Below, piece by piece: positions 24,569 to 32,637 of a stretch of DNA of 43,589 nucleotides. Each line of letters opens with the position of its first letter. The first letter of the stretch is position 1. The notes beneath the pieces are model-generated. The model saw only the letters and a list, made by a program, of their open reading frames with translations, was not told where the DNA came from and did not search any database. The translations under genes and the position numbers were made by a program. Source of the stretch: JBAXXL01 sp038206725. GTDB lineage: Bacteria > Bacteroidota > Ignavibacteria > Kapaibacteriales > UBA2268. The stretch covers positions 1 through 43,589 of the forward strand of contig JBBRAO010000028.1 of assembly GCA_038206725.1 (NCBI GenBank), given 5' to 3'.

Positions 24569-25147
24569 TTAAATATTTTTCAGATTACGCAATTCCCTAA
24601 CAAGCTCATTTCTTCGCTCTCCAACCGGTTCTTTTGATAAAAGCTTTTCGAGCTCAATGTACTTTTCTCTTAACTGAATCGTTTCCGGCTTATAATAAAC
24701 TGATTTTGCCCATTCTTTTGATTCGCTATCCCAAAGATTTAGATATTCTTCGGGAAGATATTCAATAAACTCCTTTTCTTCAAAATTTGAAAAATGTTTT
24801 ATTTCATAGGGTGGTATATCTTCACCGAAAATATAAGGCACTAAATAGAGATTGCGAAACATTGTCGCTATAAGTTTGGCTTCGGCTTCCTTGTATTTTT
24901 CGTTCTTATATAAAGCAAGTGTCCACTGTAAATTATGAAACGGCGCTCCGGAATCATCGGGAAAACGCTTTTCAAAAAGTTTAAAGGCTTTCAATGTTCC
25001 ATCTGTTCCCAGACAAATTGTATAACCATTGCCGGTAGAAATAGATTTACAATTAAACGATGTAACAATTGGGACAGGATTGTCCATATTTATTTCCACC
25101 ACAAGGCCATATAGTTCCATCAGTCTTAATCCCAACTGCATGATCAT
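24569..25147 (-). CDS. RCC1-repeat remnant joined to a TPR-like C-terminal domain
   Basis: From about residue 32 the frame reads SFNCKSISTGNGYTICLGTDGTLKAF, an RCC1-type repeat end. About 130 residues follow of a helical family that starts FPDDSGAPFHNLQWTLALYK and ends EPVGERRNELVRELRNL, resembling TPR-type proteins of unknown role. The previous RCC1 repeat (SYDHAVGIKTDGTIWPCGGN, KYGQS) lies upstream in another frame at about 25088-25180. A frameshift near 25078-25090 therefore separates the repeats, and the first 30 residues of this frame are spurious. The gene looks like a truncated chimera and has no signal peptide. Confidence 0.5.
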   Translation of the reverse strand: MIMQLGLRLMELYGLVVEINMDNPVPIVTSFNCKSISTGNGYTICLGTDGTLKAFKLFEKRFPDDSGAPFHNLQWTLALYKNEKYKEAEAKLIATMFRNLYLVPYIFGEDIPPYEIKHFSNFEEKEFIEYLPEEYLNLWDSESKEWAKSVYYKPETIQLREKYIELEKLLSKEPVGERRNELVRELRNLKNI

Positions 25148-25171
25148 AGCTTATAGCGAAAAAGTTTGACT

Positions 25172-25393
25172 TTATTTCTTGTCTTTTGAGAACTTTGAAA
25201 AAAACTTGATTAATGCCTTCTCCAACAAATCCACGGGGTAGCCAAGTGCATAAAACAATGGGAAATACCAAAGCAATATGTGCCAATGTTCTTGCATATT
25301 CATATCACTACCGAACCATATAATCGGTAATATCAGCAATCCCAAGATAGTTTTTTCTATGAAGAATTTGAGGAGTTTATTATCTTTGTCCAT
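25172..25393 (-). CDS. Small two-helix membrane protein
   Basis: The 73-residue protein has two hydrophobic segments (about 10-27, FIEKTILGLLILPIIWF, and 36-52, HWHILLWYFPLFYALGY) and a lysine-rich C-terminus (KFFSKFSKDKK). It starts 10 bases after the lipoprotein stop on the same strand and ends where the RCC1 remnant begins. I recognise no family. The clean membrane pattern and position support a real gene, but the short length keeps confidence moderate. Confidence 0.5.
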   Translation of the reverse strand: MDKDNKLLKFFIEKTILGLLILPIIWFGSDMNMQEHWHILLWYFPLFYALGYPVDLLEKALIKFFSKFSKDKK

Positions 25394-25402
25394 ATTTCAC
25401 CA

Positions 25403-26281
25403 TTACGGGTACATATTGCCTAAAACTCTTACAATCGCAGTATATAGTATCTGTAAACAACCTGTGGATGCACTAACAGCTCCAACGGCAGTTGCCATTG
25501 CAACTACTTTGACATTTACTTTCCCAAAAGCGGCATATTGGATTGCAGCAGTGCTCACAGCAGACAAAATTGCACCTGCAAGATCTTTTGCGGCGATAAC
25601 TCCCAAGACAGGCAAACAAATACTATTGCTTTTTCCGATTGGCGGAGGATACATCGTCCAAAAATCTACCGAGTGAAGTGCGATATTCAAAACTACACCC
25701 GATACATAACCATCTCCCCATTCTGTATATTGTTGATTATTCCAAATTAGCTCATAAAGACGGAGACTATCTTCCATTTGAACCATTGTAATGCTCGAAT
25801 CTAAGCCGGATTGAGCTAAATTGACAAGTCTCTCAAGTAAATCATGTTCTACACCATCAATCACTCCGTTGTTGAATAAATACTCAAGTATATCTCCGGC
25901 TGCAAACGCATCGAATTCTTGGCCCAAAGAATCTCCGACAACATACCATTTATTCTTATGGCACATTCCTGTTATCTCGAATTGAAGGGCGGAATCGCTC
26001 ATTGCATCGCTAAGGTAGTCGCAATTAAAATTACGAACAGTATCAACAAGTTCCTCCAATACTACAATTGTCGTATCAACAACAAAGTTATCCTCTACAT
26101 TATCCATAGCTCCATTATGTAGCTCTCCCCAATAATCAAAATCCGAAACAGTCAAGTAATCTTGTAATACACCTTTGTTTTCATCGGGTTGTGTAACCTG
26201 GTCACGGTTACAAGATGTTACGAAAAGCAACATTATAGGCGTTATTGCTAACAACAATGTCATTTTTATTTTATTTTTCAT
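25403..26281 (-). CDS. Putative lipoprotein of unknown function
   Basis: A lipobox, LLFVTSC, closes the signal peptide (about residues 1-24), so the protein is probably lipid-anchored. The mature part is acidic at first (DENKGVLQDYLTVSDFDYWG). The last 70 residues are hydrophobic and rich in Ala and Val (LAGAILSAVSTAAIQYAAFG, VAMATAVGAVSAS), a pattern seen in membrane-active or secreted small-protein families in Bacteroidota. It could be membrane-inserting, but nothing shows that directly. The small membrane protein gene follows immediately. Confidence 0.65.
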   Translation of the reverse strand: MKNKIKMTLLLAITPIMLLFVTSCNRDQVTQPDENKGVLQDYLTVSDFDYWGELHNGAMDNVEDNFVVDTTIVVLEELVDTVRNFNCDYLSDAMSDSALQFEITGMCHKNKWYVVGDSLGQEFDAFAAGDILEYLFNNGVIDGVEHDLLERLVNLAQSGLDSSITMVQMEDSLRLYELIWNNQQYTEWGDGYVSGVVLNIALHSVDFWTMYPPPIGKSNSICLPVLGVIAAKDLAGAILSAVSTAAIQYAAFGKVNVKVVAMATAVGAVSASTGCLQILYTAIVRVLGNMYP

Positions 26282-26722
26282 TGTTTTCTCTAAAAATTTT
26301 AAAACATTTAATCTGCATCTCCATTGCGTTTCAATTTTGATGCACCGACAGCAATACCAAAGTTACCTCTGGTGGGATTAAATATTAAACAAAGAAATAC
26401 GTCTTACTAGAGTCGGTTATAGAAAATTATAACAGAGTATCTATTTCCGGTCCGACAAAGCCATTTATGGCTATGGGAGGCGGATTCACTAGTGAGTTCG
26501 TCTTTTTTTTTTGATTTAATCAATAAGTTTTTTTGGGAGTTTAAGGATTGAACGCAAAACAGAAAGCTATCAACCCTAAGGTTTAATGCCCTGCGTTCTG
26601 TTCCTGTGTGGATGTTTCATTATATCTAATATCATAAATTCCTGCCCACTATAATATAAAATTAATAAAAAACTTTCGATAAGGATTATGAATTTTTGTT
26701 TTACGCTCCTTATCTTGAACCA

Positions 26723-26760
26723 AAATTAAAAAACATTTTCCAAATTAAAAAACATTTTCC
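26723..26760. repeat. Perfect tandem duplication of a 19-bp unit
   Basis: AAATTAAAAAACATTTTCC occurs twice in direct succession, followed by a partial third copy. It lies in an AT-rich gene-poor stretch; slippage is the likely cause. Confidence 0.75.
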
Positions 26761-26878
26761 AAATAAAAAAATATTATTTTTCATTTTTGCAATTTATTTT
26801 ATCGCAACGAATTATCATAATAGACTATATATATATACTTAGGCGTTTTGTGGAATTTAATAATAATTTATTTATTTT

Positions 26879-26906
26879 CCTCCGATGACCGGGAAGTCAT
26901 CGGAGG
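26879..26906 (-). terminator. Hairpin after the T9SS cargo gene
   Basis: CCTCCGATGAC and GTCATCGGAGG form an 11-bp perfect stem around a 6-base loop, 12 bases beyond the stop of the minus-strand gene. On that strand it is followed by AAAATAAATAA rather than T residues, so it may act as an RNA 3' end stabiliser rather than a classic terminator. Confidence 0.5.
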
Positions 26907-26918
26907 AGTAAAACTAAT

Positions 26919-28412
26919 TTACATCTTCACAAACTTCGCCGTTTCGCCACCCACTTTCACAAAATAGATTCCGCGCGGCAGAGCGGAAATATTGATTTGT
27001 AGGGGCAGAAAATTTTCTGCCCCTACAGACAAAACTTTTTCACCGAGCGTGTTGTAAATACTGATTTGCGGGTATTCAACAACCCCATGCTTAAGCATGG
27101 GGTTGATGGTTCCAATGCTTACCGTTATAAAATCGGATGCTGGATTAGGTGAAATTTCAATTTGGCTTTGTAATGTAATTTCATCATTTACTTTATTCGG
27201 GGTTAGTGAGAATTTTGCGATATAAAATTTATATCTATCCTTATAGCCAACAGCAACGAAATTATTATCATCTATAAATTTGACATTTCTAAAACCGGAT
27301 GTATTCTGGTAAGTATGCTCACAATATTGTAATTCTGAAATATAATTTAGATCGTTATCTACTTGATATAGCAATATTTTATTTATATTATTATACATAT
27401 TAACGTTATCTTGAAATATATTAGTACTTCCGGATAATATTAAATTACCTTTAGGAGATTGCCAAATACTTTCATAGGAAATAGATAAATTTCGTATAGG
27501 AATATCAACAGTTTTAATTATTTCACCCTTAGAATTAATTCTTATAAGGGCATACGGAAATTTGTCTGTTAAAAAGTAACCCAAAATTACGTAATTATAG
27601 TTATTTAGCTCTTCTATATCTATGGGGAAATAATTATTTTCGCTGATTATTGGATCAATTATATTTAGTATTTTGCCTTTTGTATCGTATTCTAAAATGT
27701 AAATATAATATTTTTTATTTATCAATTTTACATATAAAAGACGTACGTTTTTTAATTTTGTTATTTTCAAACTACAAATATAATAATGCTCTTCTGTATT
27801 CAAAGTATCAATTACTTTTCTCCAAACAATTTTTCCATCTAAATCATATGAAGTTAATATTAGATGATCTTTATCTATTGTTGTTTTGTCACTTATTTTA
27901 ATACTGTTTTTAACTGTAGCATTATAATAGCTTCCATCAAATGATACTGTATTTGTAAGACCAATATTTATTTTAAAACACGCTGTATCGAAACTAACTT
28001 TATTATTAGTATCAAATGGTATTTTCGTACTTATAGTATCTCCCATTTTATTAATATTAATCATCAAAGGCAATTTACCAGAATTGTATTTCTCCATATT
28101 CTTTGTGGTTGCGCATAAAATATTATATCCATTTTCTGATTGACTTAGTGCAAGAGGAAATAATGTTTTTTTGAAATTGTAGTTCTTAAACGAAATCAAA
28201 TTCCCATCAGGATTATATTTGAATAAGTATGCATCATAATATGGTGATGTGCTGGTATCATATGCTGTTATAATATTCCCATCGGGATCAATATATGTCG
28301 GCATCAGTGAACTACAAGTAGGTTCGATCAAAAGATGTTCTCTTTCCCAAATCAAGGTTTGAGAAAAACAGCCGGTGCTGAGCAAGAAAAAAAGTATAAA
28401 AAATTTACACAT
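26919..28412 (-). CDS. T9SS-secreted protein with propeller-like repeats
   Basis: A signal peptide (about residues 1-17, ending CFSQ) precedes about 390 residues of repeated strand pairs (DPDGNIITAYD, SYDLDGKIVWRK, NSKGEIIKTVDI). These are typical of secreted beta-propeller proteins that report on repeated Gly-Lys/Asp motifs. The last 85 residues are a T9SS type A sorting domain beginning ISPNPASDFITVS and ending GIYFVKVGGETAKFVKM. Inside that domain two stretches are encoded by perfect palindromes: INPMLKHGV (27080-27105) and VGAENFLPLQ (26998-27027). Both keep the frame. I do not recognise the propeller family. Confidence 0.8.
   Translation of the reverse strand: MCKFFILFFLLSTGCFSQTLIWEREHLLIEPTCSSLMPTYIDPDGNIITAYDTSTSPYYDAYLFKYNPDGNLISFKNYNFKKTLFPLALSQSENGYNILCATTKNMEKYNSGKLPLMININKMGDTISTKIPFDTNNKVSFDTACFKINIGLTNTVSFDGSYYNATVKNSIKISDKTTIDKDHLILTSYDLDGKIVWRKVIDTLNTEEHYYICSLKITKLKNVRLLYVKLINKKYYIYILEYDTKGKILNIIDPIISENNYFPIDIEELNNYNYVILGYFLTDKFPYALIRINSKGEIIKTVDIPIRNLSISYESIWQSPKGNLILSGSTNIFQDNVNMYNNINKILLYQVDNDLNYISELQYCEHTYQNTSGFRNVKFIDDNNFVAVGYKDRYKFYIAKFSLTPNKVNDEITLQSQIEISPNPASDFITVSIGTINPMLKHGVVEYPQISIYNTLGEKVLSVGAENFLPLQINISALPRGIYFVKVGGETAKFVKM
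26998..27027. repeat. Perfect 30-base palindrome inside a coding sequence
   Basis: TGTAGGGGCAGAAAA is followed directly by TTTTCTGCCCCTACA, a loopless perfect palindrome. It encodes SVGAENFLPLQ in the T9SS sorting domain, where the motif usually runs from GEKVLS straight to a short turn before INISALPRGIYFVKV. Confidence 0.9.
27080..27105. repeat. Dispersed GC-rich palindrome, copy D, in frame in a gene
   Basis: CAACCCCATGCTT and AAGCATGGGGTTG give a perfect 26-base palindrome. Compared with copy A, C-G pairs become T-A on both arms (CACGC/GCGTG to CATGC/GCATG), a compensatory change. It encodes INPMLKHGV in the sorting domain. Confidence 0.9.
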
Positions 28413-28439
28413 AAGAGTACCTTAAAGTAATAGATTATT

Positions 28440-28480
28440 AAAAAAAGGGGAATAGGAGACAAATATCTCCAATTCCCCTA
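28440..28480 (-). terminator. Terminator of the small T9SS cargo gene
   Basis: On the minus strand, AGGGGAATTGGAGA and TCTCCTATTCCCCT pair (one mismatch) around a 6-base loop and are followed by seven T residues. Confidence 0.85.
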
Positions 28481-28485
28481 AACAT

Positions 28486-29017
28486 TTATTTTGCAACAAT
28501 AAATTTAGTTTCTTCTATTTTAACGCCATTATCAACAACAAAATAATAAACGCCGGCGATAATAGACCCTAAATCATAATATATTAAATTATCACCCTTT
28601 TGAAGTCTAATACTTTTCTCAAATATTAAATCTCCTTGATCCGAATATAAATCAATCTTAGCAGTATTTTCTGAATTTGATAATATTTTTAGTGTTATAT
28701 TATCATTCGCAGGAATTAGGATAAGCACTCAGGTAAGTAGTAGTTATATTATTTATACTAATTGCCCCTCCTTTTTTTGCCATATAGGTTTGATTTATTA
28801 CTCGATAAATGGCTGTTACCCTTACTAAGCTTGAATTAACTGTTTTTGAAACATTATTTCTAAGTGAAATTTCTCTATATATTTTGGAAGCTGTTAAACG
28901 TTTCGTTTCAGTTTGGTTCGGAGTTACTTCAGCTTTACAATTTATTTCATTTATGTTGACAAATAACATAATTAATAAAATAAAGAGTAATGATTCTGAT
29001 TTTGCATTCATATTCAA
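28486..29017 (-). pseudogene. Short T9SS-cargo gene split by a frameshift
   Basis: The first part (28703-29017) has a signal peptide (FILLIMLFVNINEINCKAE) and ends TYLSAYPNS. The second part (28486-28728) reads PANDNITLKILSNSENTAKI through VDNGVKIEETKFIVAK, a complete T9SS type A sorting domain (YPNPANDN is the standard opening). The two halves join if one T is removed at 28714-28717, where CCTAATTCCTGCG should read CCTAATCCTGCG. Intact, it would be about 175 residues: signal, about 70 unassigned residues, sorting domain. Function is unknown. It may be a pseudogene or a sequencing error. Confidence 0.7.
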
Positions 29018-29296
29018 TTATCCTTTAATTTTCCATAAAGTGACTACTCCCGGAATTAATTCCGTTAGTCCTCGCTTTTTGGAGCGGTTTATTTTTTCCT
29101 ATTATCATAATGCACCAATCCTGAATATAAATAATAAAATACTTCTAAACAAATTCAATTTTTGCAAATCTTTCTTTCTTTGCATCACTTTCAATAGCAA
29201 ATTTAAAATTAATTATCCAAATAAAAAAAATTATTTCAAAAATAATTTAAAACTATTTCAATTTTATCGCAATTAGCATTGCTAAATAATATATTA

Positions 29297-29308
29297 CCCC
29301 CCCCCCCC
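29297..29308. repeat. C12 homopolymer tract
   Basis: Twelve consecutive C residues in an AT-rich intergenic stretch. Such tracts slip readily. No gene start or promoter element is placed to show that it acts as a phase-variation switch. Confidence 0.85.
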
Positions 29309-29319
29309 TAATGTATCAT

Positions 29320-29328
29320 TTATCCACA
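29320..29328 (+). promoter_or_regulatory. Perfect consensus DnaA box
   Basis: TTATCCACA matches the strong DnaA box exactly, just beyond the C12 tract. It is isolated, about 4.3 kb from dnaA, so it is not by itself an origin. Confidence 0.4.
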
Positions 29329-29534
29329 GAAAACAGGTTTTTATATAATTAGTGGCGGCTAATACAAACAATAATATTCATTACGCGAGGTACAATATGT
29401 TTCAGTTTTGAATATTACAATTTCAATACGAAAGTCAATTGCTAATTATGAAACGGACAGGTCGCGACTCTACAGATCAAAACAAATTTTTTGCGGCTTT
29501 GCACCAATGAGGTGAAATCTTCCTCTCCCGTTTT

Positions 29535-29876
29535 TTAATATATCAGCAAAGTAAGTTTCTCAATAACTTCTTCCGTTATTTCTTTCTTTGCCTTTTCTAT
29601 AAATTCCGCTTTGCGAACTTTCCAATCTAAACTTTTAACTTGATCGGCAATAACAACACCGTCAGTTGATTGCTTTTCTGAAATTAACACTTCAAAAGGG
29701 TAACCTTTGATTTGCGATGTTATTGGACAGACTATCGCTAATCCTACTTTCCGATTATATTCCACCGGCGAAACCACAAAAGCAAGACGGCGTCCTCTAT
29801 GCTCTTTGCCTGATTGGGGATTAAAATTAATCCAAATTATATCACCACGGTCCGGAGCATAAACTTGCGCACTCAT
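29535..29876 (-). CDS. mazF: MazF/PemK-type mRNA interferase toxin
   Basis: MazF cuts free mRNA at short sequence motifs. The family pattern is complete: PDRGDIIWINFNPQSGKEHRGRR (the GDIxxxxxxPxxGxExxxRRP strand), then VSPVEYNRKVGLAIVCPIT, SQIKGYPFEV and GVVIADQVKSLDW. The 113 residues are normal. The start overlaps the upstream mazE-like gene by four bases (ATGA), so translation is coupled. The next gene on this strand lies beyond a long gene-poor stretch. Confidence 0.93.
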   Translation of the reverse strand: MSAQVYAPDRGDIIWINFNPQSGKEHRGRRLAFVVSPVEYNRKVGLAIVCPITSQIKGYPFEVLISEKQSTDGVVIADQVKSLDWKVRKAEFIEKAKKEITEEVIEKLTLLIY

Positions 29877-30109
29877 AATTCATTTCCTACTGAATTGCCC
29901 GAATCAATTTCATTATGTAAATTGTTCACATTTACTATTGATAGTAGTTCTCTCAGAGATATGCCTTTATCCTTTTTCCTGATTTCCAACGCGCCATCTT
30001 TAATATTAATATCCAGCAAACTCCCATCGTGAATTCCAATGCTCTCGGCAATTATTTTAGGGAGGCGTACCCCTAAACTATTCCCCCATCTTTTTACTGT
30101 AATTTCCAT
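29873..30109 (-). CDS. mazE: MazE/AbrB-family antitoxin
   Basis: The N-terminal swapped-hairpin AbrB/MazE domain is evident: MEITVKRWGNSLGVRLPKII, then SIGIHDGSLLDINIKDGALEI. The C-terminal 30 residues (RELLSIVNVNNLHNEIDSGN) are acidic and would bind MazF. The 78 residues and antitoxin-first order are typical. The domain binds the promoter as an autoregulator; the 190 bases upstream, shared with a divergent gene, are very AT-rich. Confidence 0.92.
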   Translation of the reverse strand: MEITVKRWGNSLGVRLPKIIAESIGIHDGSLLDINIKDGALEIRKKDKGISLRELLSIVNVNNLHNEIDSGNSVGNEL

Positions 30110-30232
30110 TTTTCATCTCAAATATAATTATACATTGTATAATATATACGAAAATTACAAAAAATATTTTAAAGAAATTCAAATATTGGTTGATATTTTC
30201 ATTTCGCTTTTTATTTATTAAAAAATATTAAC

Positions 30233-30240
30233 TATTTTTG
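30233..30240 (+). promoter_or_regulatory. Candidate Bacteroidota -7 element for the GTPase gene
   Basis: TATTTTTG matches TAnnTTTG, 61 bases before the ATG. A convincing -33 TTTG is not seen at the right spacing. Confidence 0.4.
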
Positions 30241-30301
30241 TAAATATCGAAAAAGTAATTTAGTAATATTATTAATTAAATTTTATATAGAAGGTGAATT
30301 A

Positions 30302-31633
30302 ATGGCTAAGACAAGAGTACTTATAATTGGTGCCGCAGGCCGCGATTTCCATAATTTCAATACTGTTTACCGCACAGACCCTAACACAGAAGTTATTGCG
30401 TTTACAGCCGCTCAAATTCCGGACATAGACGGAAGAAAATATCCTGCCTCTTTAGCAGGTCAATATTATCCACAAGGAATTCCGATTTATGATGAATCAG
30501 AACTTCCAAGATTAATCAAAGAAGAAAAAATAGACGAATGCGTATTATCATATAGTGATCTTCCTTATGAAAGAGTAATGCACATAGGTTCATTAGTTAT
30601 GGCTAACGGAGCAAAATTCTCAATGATGGGAACAACTCCTACAATGATTAAATCAACAAAACCAGTTATTTCAATTACCGCTGTTCGTACAGGTTGCGGT
30701 AAATCACAAACAACACGCGCCGTTGTTCGCGCTTTGAAAGAAGAAGGCTTGAAAGTTGTTTCTGTTCGTCACCCTATGCCTTATGGCGACTTAGAAATCC
30801 AAAAAGTTCAACGTTTTGAAACAATCGCTGATTTGACAAAACATAAATGCACAATCGAAGAAATGGAAGAATACGAACCACATATAGCTATGGGTTCTAT
30901 CATTTATTCAGGTGTTGACTATGAAGCAATTTTACGCGAAGCGGAAAAAGAAGCCGATGTAATTTTATGGGATGGCGGCAATAATGATATGTCATTCTAT
31001 TTACCTGATTTATCAATCACAGTAGTTGACCCTCTACGTCCTGGTCACGAAATTGGTTACTATCCAGGTGAAGTAAACTTACGTACTGCCGACATTTTAG
31101 TAATGAACAAAATTGACTCTGCATATCCTGAAGATGTTAATGAAGTATTACAAAACATTCGTCAATACAATCCAAACGCTGAAGTCATTATGGCCGCATC
31201 ATCAATTATGGTTGACGATCCGAAAGTAATCAAAAACAAGAGCGTTTTGGTAATCGAAGACGGTCCAACTTTGACTCACGGCGAAATGCAAATCGGTGCT
31301 GGTACAGTTGCCGCTGAACGTTTTGGCGCCGCTTCATTGGTTGATCCTCGCGAAATGGCTATTGGCAAATTGGCTGAAACATTTGAAAAATATCCTGAAA
31401 TCGGTATTTTATTACCTGCTATGGGATACGGCGACCAACAAATGAAAGATTTAGAAGCTACAATCGCTAATGTAGAGTGTGAAGGTGTTGTAATTGGTAC
31501 TCCAATTGATTTAGCTCGCTTTATCAAAATCAAACAACCACACACACGCGTTAATTATGAATTGTCCGAAATCGGTTTCCCTACCGTAAAATCGATTGTT
31601 GGTGATTTTGTTAAAAAACACAATCTTAAATAA
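30302..31633 (+). CDS. COG2403-type P-loop GTPase (cyclic 2,3-diphosphoglycerate synthetase-like)
   Basis: The first 120 residues form a Rossmann-like domain (VLIIGAAGRDFHNFNTVYR). A P-loop NTPase follows with Walker A in VRTGCGKSQTTR (128-139) and the conserved AHVIL-like DVILWDGGNNDM and DILVMNKIDS (NKID-type specificity). The family includes archaeal cyclic 2,3-diphosphoglycerate synthetase, but the role of bacterial members is not established. The 443 residues match. AGAAGG is 10 bases before the ATG. Codon use looks more biased than in neighbours, suggesting high expression. A strong terminator separates it from pyrB. Confidence 0.75.
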   Translation: MAKTRVLIIGAAGRDFHNFNTVYRTDPNTEVIAFTAAQIPDIDGRKYPASLAGQYYPQGIPIYDESELPRLIKEEKIDECVLSYSDLPYERVMHIGSLVMANGAKFSMMGTTPTMIKSTKPVISITAVRTGCGKSQTTRAVVRALKEEGLKVVSVRHPMPYGDLEIQKVQRFETIADLTKHKCTIEEMEEYEPHIAMGSIIYSGVDYEAILREAEKEADVILWDGGNNDMSFYLPDLSITVVDPLRPGHEIGYYPGEVNLRTADILVMNKIDSAYPEDVNEVLQNIRQYNPNAEVIMAASSIMVDDPKVIKNKSVLVIEDGPTLTHGEMQIGAGTVAAERFGAASLVDPREMAIGKLAETFEKYPEIGILLPAMGYGDQQMKDLEATIANVECEGVVIGTPIDLARFIKIKQPHTRVNYELSEIGFPTVKSIVGDFVKKHNLK

Positions 31634-31656
31634 TTTTTAAACATTTGAATACATAA

Positions 31657-31686
31657 GCGACTCTTTAAGAGAGTCGCTTTTTTTTA
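31657..31686 (+). terminator. Rho-independent terminator
   Basis: GCGACTCT and AGAGTCGC pair around TTAAG, followed by at least eight T residues, 23 bases after the GTPase stop. Confidence 0.92.
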
Positions 31687-31719
31687 AAAATATTTTTAAA
31701 AAAAAATAGAAATACAAAG

Positions 31720-32637
31720 ATGACTCAGATAAAAAACCGAAATCTGATTTCCATTACGGATTTCAATACAGAAGAATATAAATATATTCTCGATTTAGCC
31801 GCAGAATTCGAAAAATGCCCCGTTCAAAACATTGCCGATGGTAAAGTTGTCGCTACTTTGTTTTTTGAACCGTCAACCCGTACCCGTCTTAGTTTTGAAA
31901 GTGCCGCCAGTAAATTAGGTGCCAAAGTAATTGGCTTTTCCGATGCGACCAATTCAAGCGCCGCCAAAGGTGAAACCTTGGCAGACACAATAAAAACTGT
32001 AGCTTGCTATGCCGATTTAATTGTAATGAGACACCCGTTGGAAGGTTCAGCCCGCTGGGCAAGTGAAGTTTCCGGTGTACCGATTATTAATGCCGGTGAT
32101 GGAGCGAACCAGCATCCGACACAGTGCCTTTTAGATCTTTATTCTATTAAAAAGACTCAGGGTACTTTGGAAAATTTAAACATAGCCTTAGTAGGCGATT
32201 TAAAATATGGACGTACCGTACATTCACTTGTTGATGCTATGAGCAATTTCAATACTACTTTCCATCTTGTTTCGCCGGAAAGTTTGAAATTACCAAGTAC
32301 CGACAAGATGCACATCAAAGAAAAGGGTTCAAAATATTTACAATCCACGAAAATACAAGATGTTATTGATAAAGTGGATATTTTATATATGACCCGTGTA
32401 CAACGTGAACGCTTCTTGGATATTCAGGACTATGAAAAAGTAAAAAATACCTACTTATTAGAAAAATCAATGTTGACTAACGCAAAGGATAATATGAAGG
32501 TTCTTCATCCACTCCCACGCGTGAACGAAATTAATACCGATGTGGATGATACTTTACAAGCCTATTATTTTCAACAAGCAAAAAATGGTGTTTATGTTCG
32601 TCAGGCACTTATAGCTTTAATTTTAGGATTAAAATAA
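31720..32637 (+). CDS. pyrB: Aspartate carbamoyltransferase catalytic subunit
   Basis: PyrB condenses carbamoyl phosphate and aspartate, the committed step of pyrimidine synthesis. Carbamoyl-phosphate residues are in FFEPSTRTRLSFE (48-60) and NQHPTQCLLDL (130-140). The aspartate loop region VLHPLPRVNEI (about 263-273) is intact. The 305 residues are normal. No Shine-Dalgarno site is clear. The regulatory subunit gene begins at the base after its stop, so the two are cotranscribed. Confidence 0.95.
   Translation: MTQIKNRNLISITDFNTEEYKYILDLAAEFEKCPVQNIADGKVVATLFFEPSTRTRLSFESAASKLGAKVIGFSDATNSSAAKGETLADTIKTVACYADLIVMRHPLEGSARWASEVSGVPIINAGDGANQHPTQCLLDLYSIKKTQGTLENLNIALVGDLKYGRTVHSLVDAMSNFNTTFHLVSPESLKLPSTDKMHIKEKGSKYLQSTKIQDVIDKVDILYMTRVQRERFLDIQDYEKVKNTYLLEKSMLTNAKDNMKVLHPLPRVNEINTDVDDTLQAYYFQQAKNGVYVRQALIALILGLK

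Larger units (their letters stand above)
26282..26918. other. 637-base gene-poor stretch
   Basis: I see no credible gene. It holds a tandem 19-bp repeat (26723-26760), a perfect hairpin at the right end (26879-26906), and an imperfect inverted repeat around 26487-26506 followed by ten T residues (26508-26517), possibly a terminator. On the minus strand a short open stretch ending at about 26308 reads NPTRGNFGIAVGASKLKRNG; it may be a gene tail but is too short to assign. Confidence 0.5.
29018..29534. other. 517-base gene-poor stretch with a C12 tract
   Basis: No credible gene is present. It holds an uninterrupted C12 run (29297-29308), a perfect DnaA-box sequence (29320-29328) and short AT-rich segments. 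An open frame antisense to the preceding cargo gene runs through part of this region, but it is low-complexity and I reject it. Confidence 0.6.

Noticed and set aside
25278..25676. A 132-residue plus-strand open frame opposite the lipoprotein gene
   Set aside because: It is the complement of the small membrane protein and lipoprotein genes, both of which show clear targeting signals on the minus strand.
26484..26520. Imperfect inverted repeat with a T10 tail as terminator of an sRNA
   Set aside because: The stem needs two G-U pairs and no promoter or gene was found upstream on that strand; kept only as a remark in the gene-poor stretch.
28809..29276. A 155-residue plus-strand open frame opposite the small T9SS gene
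   Set aside because: It is antisense to a recognisable gene, low in complexity, rich in Phe and Asn, lacks a ribosome binding site and matches no family; the minus strand explains this DNA better.
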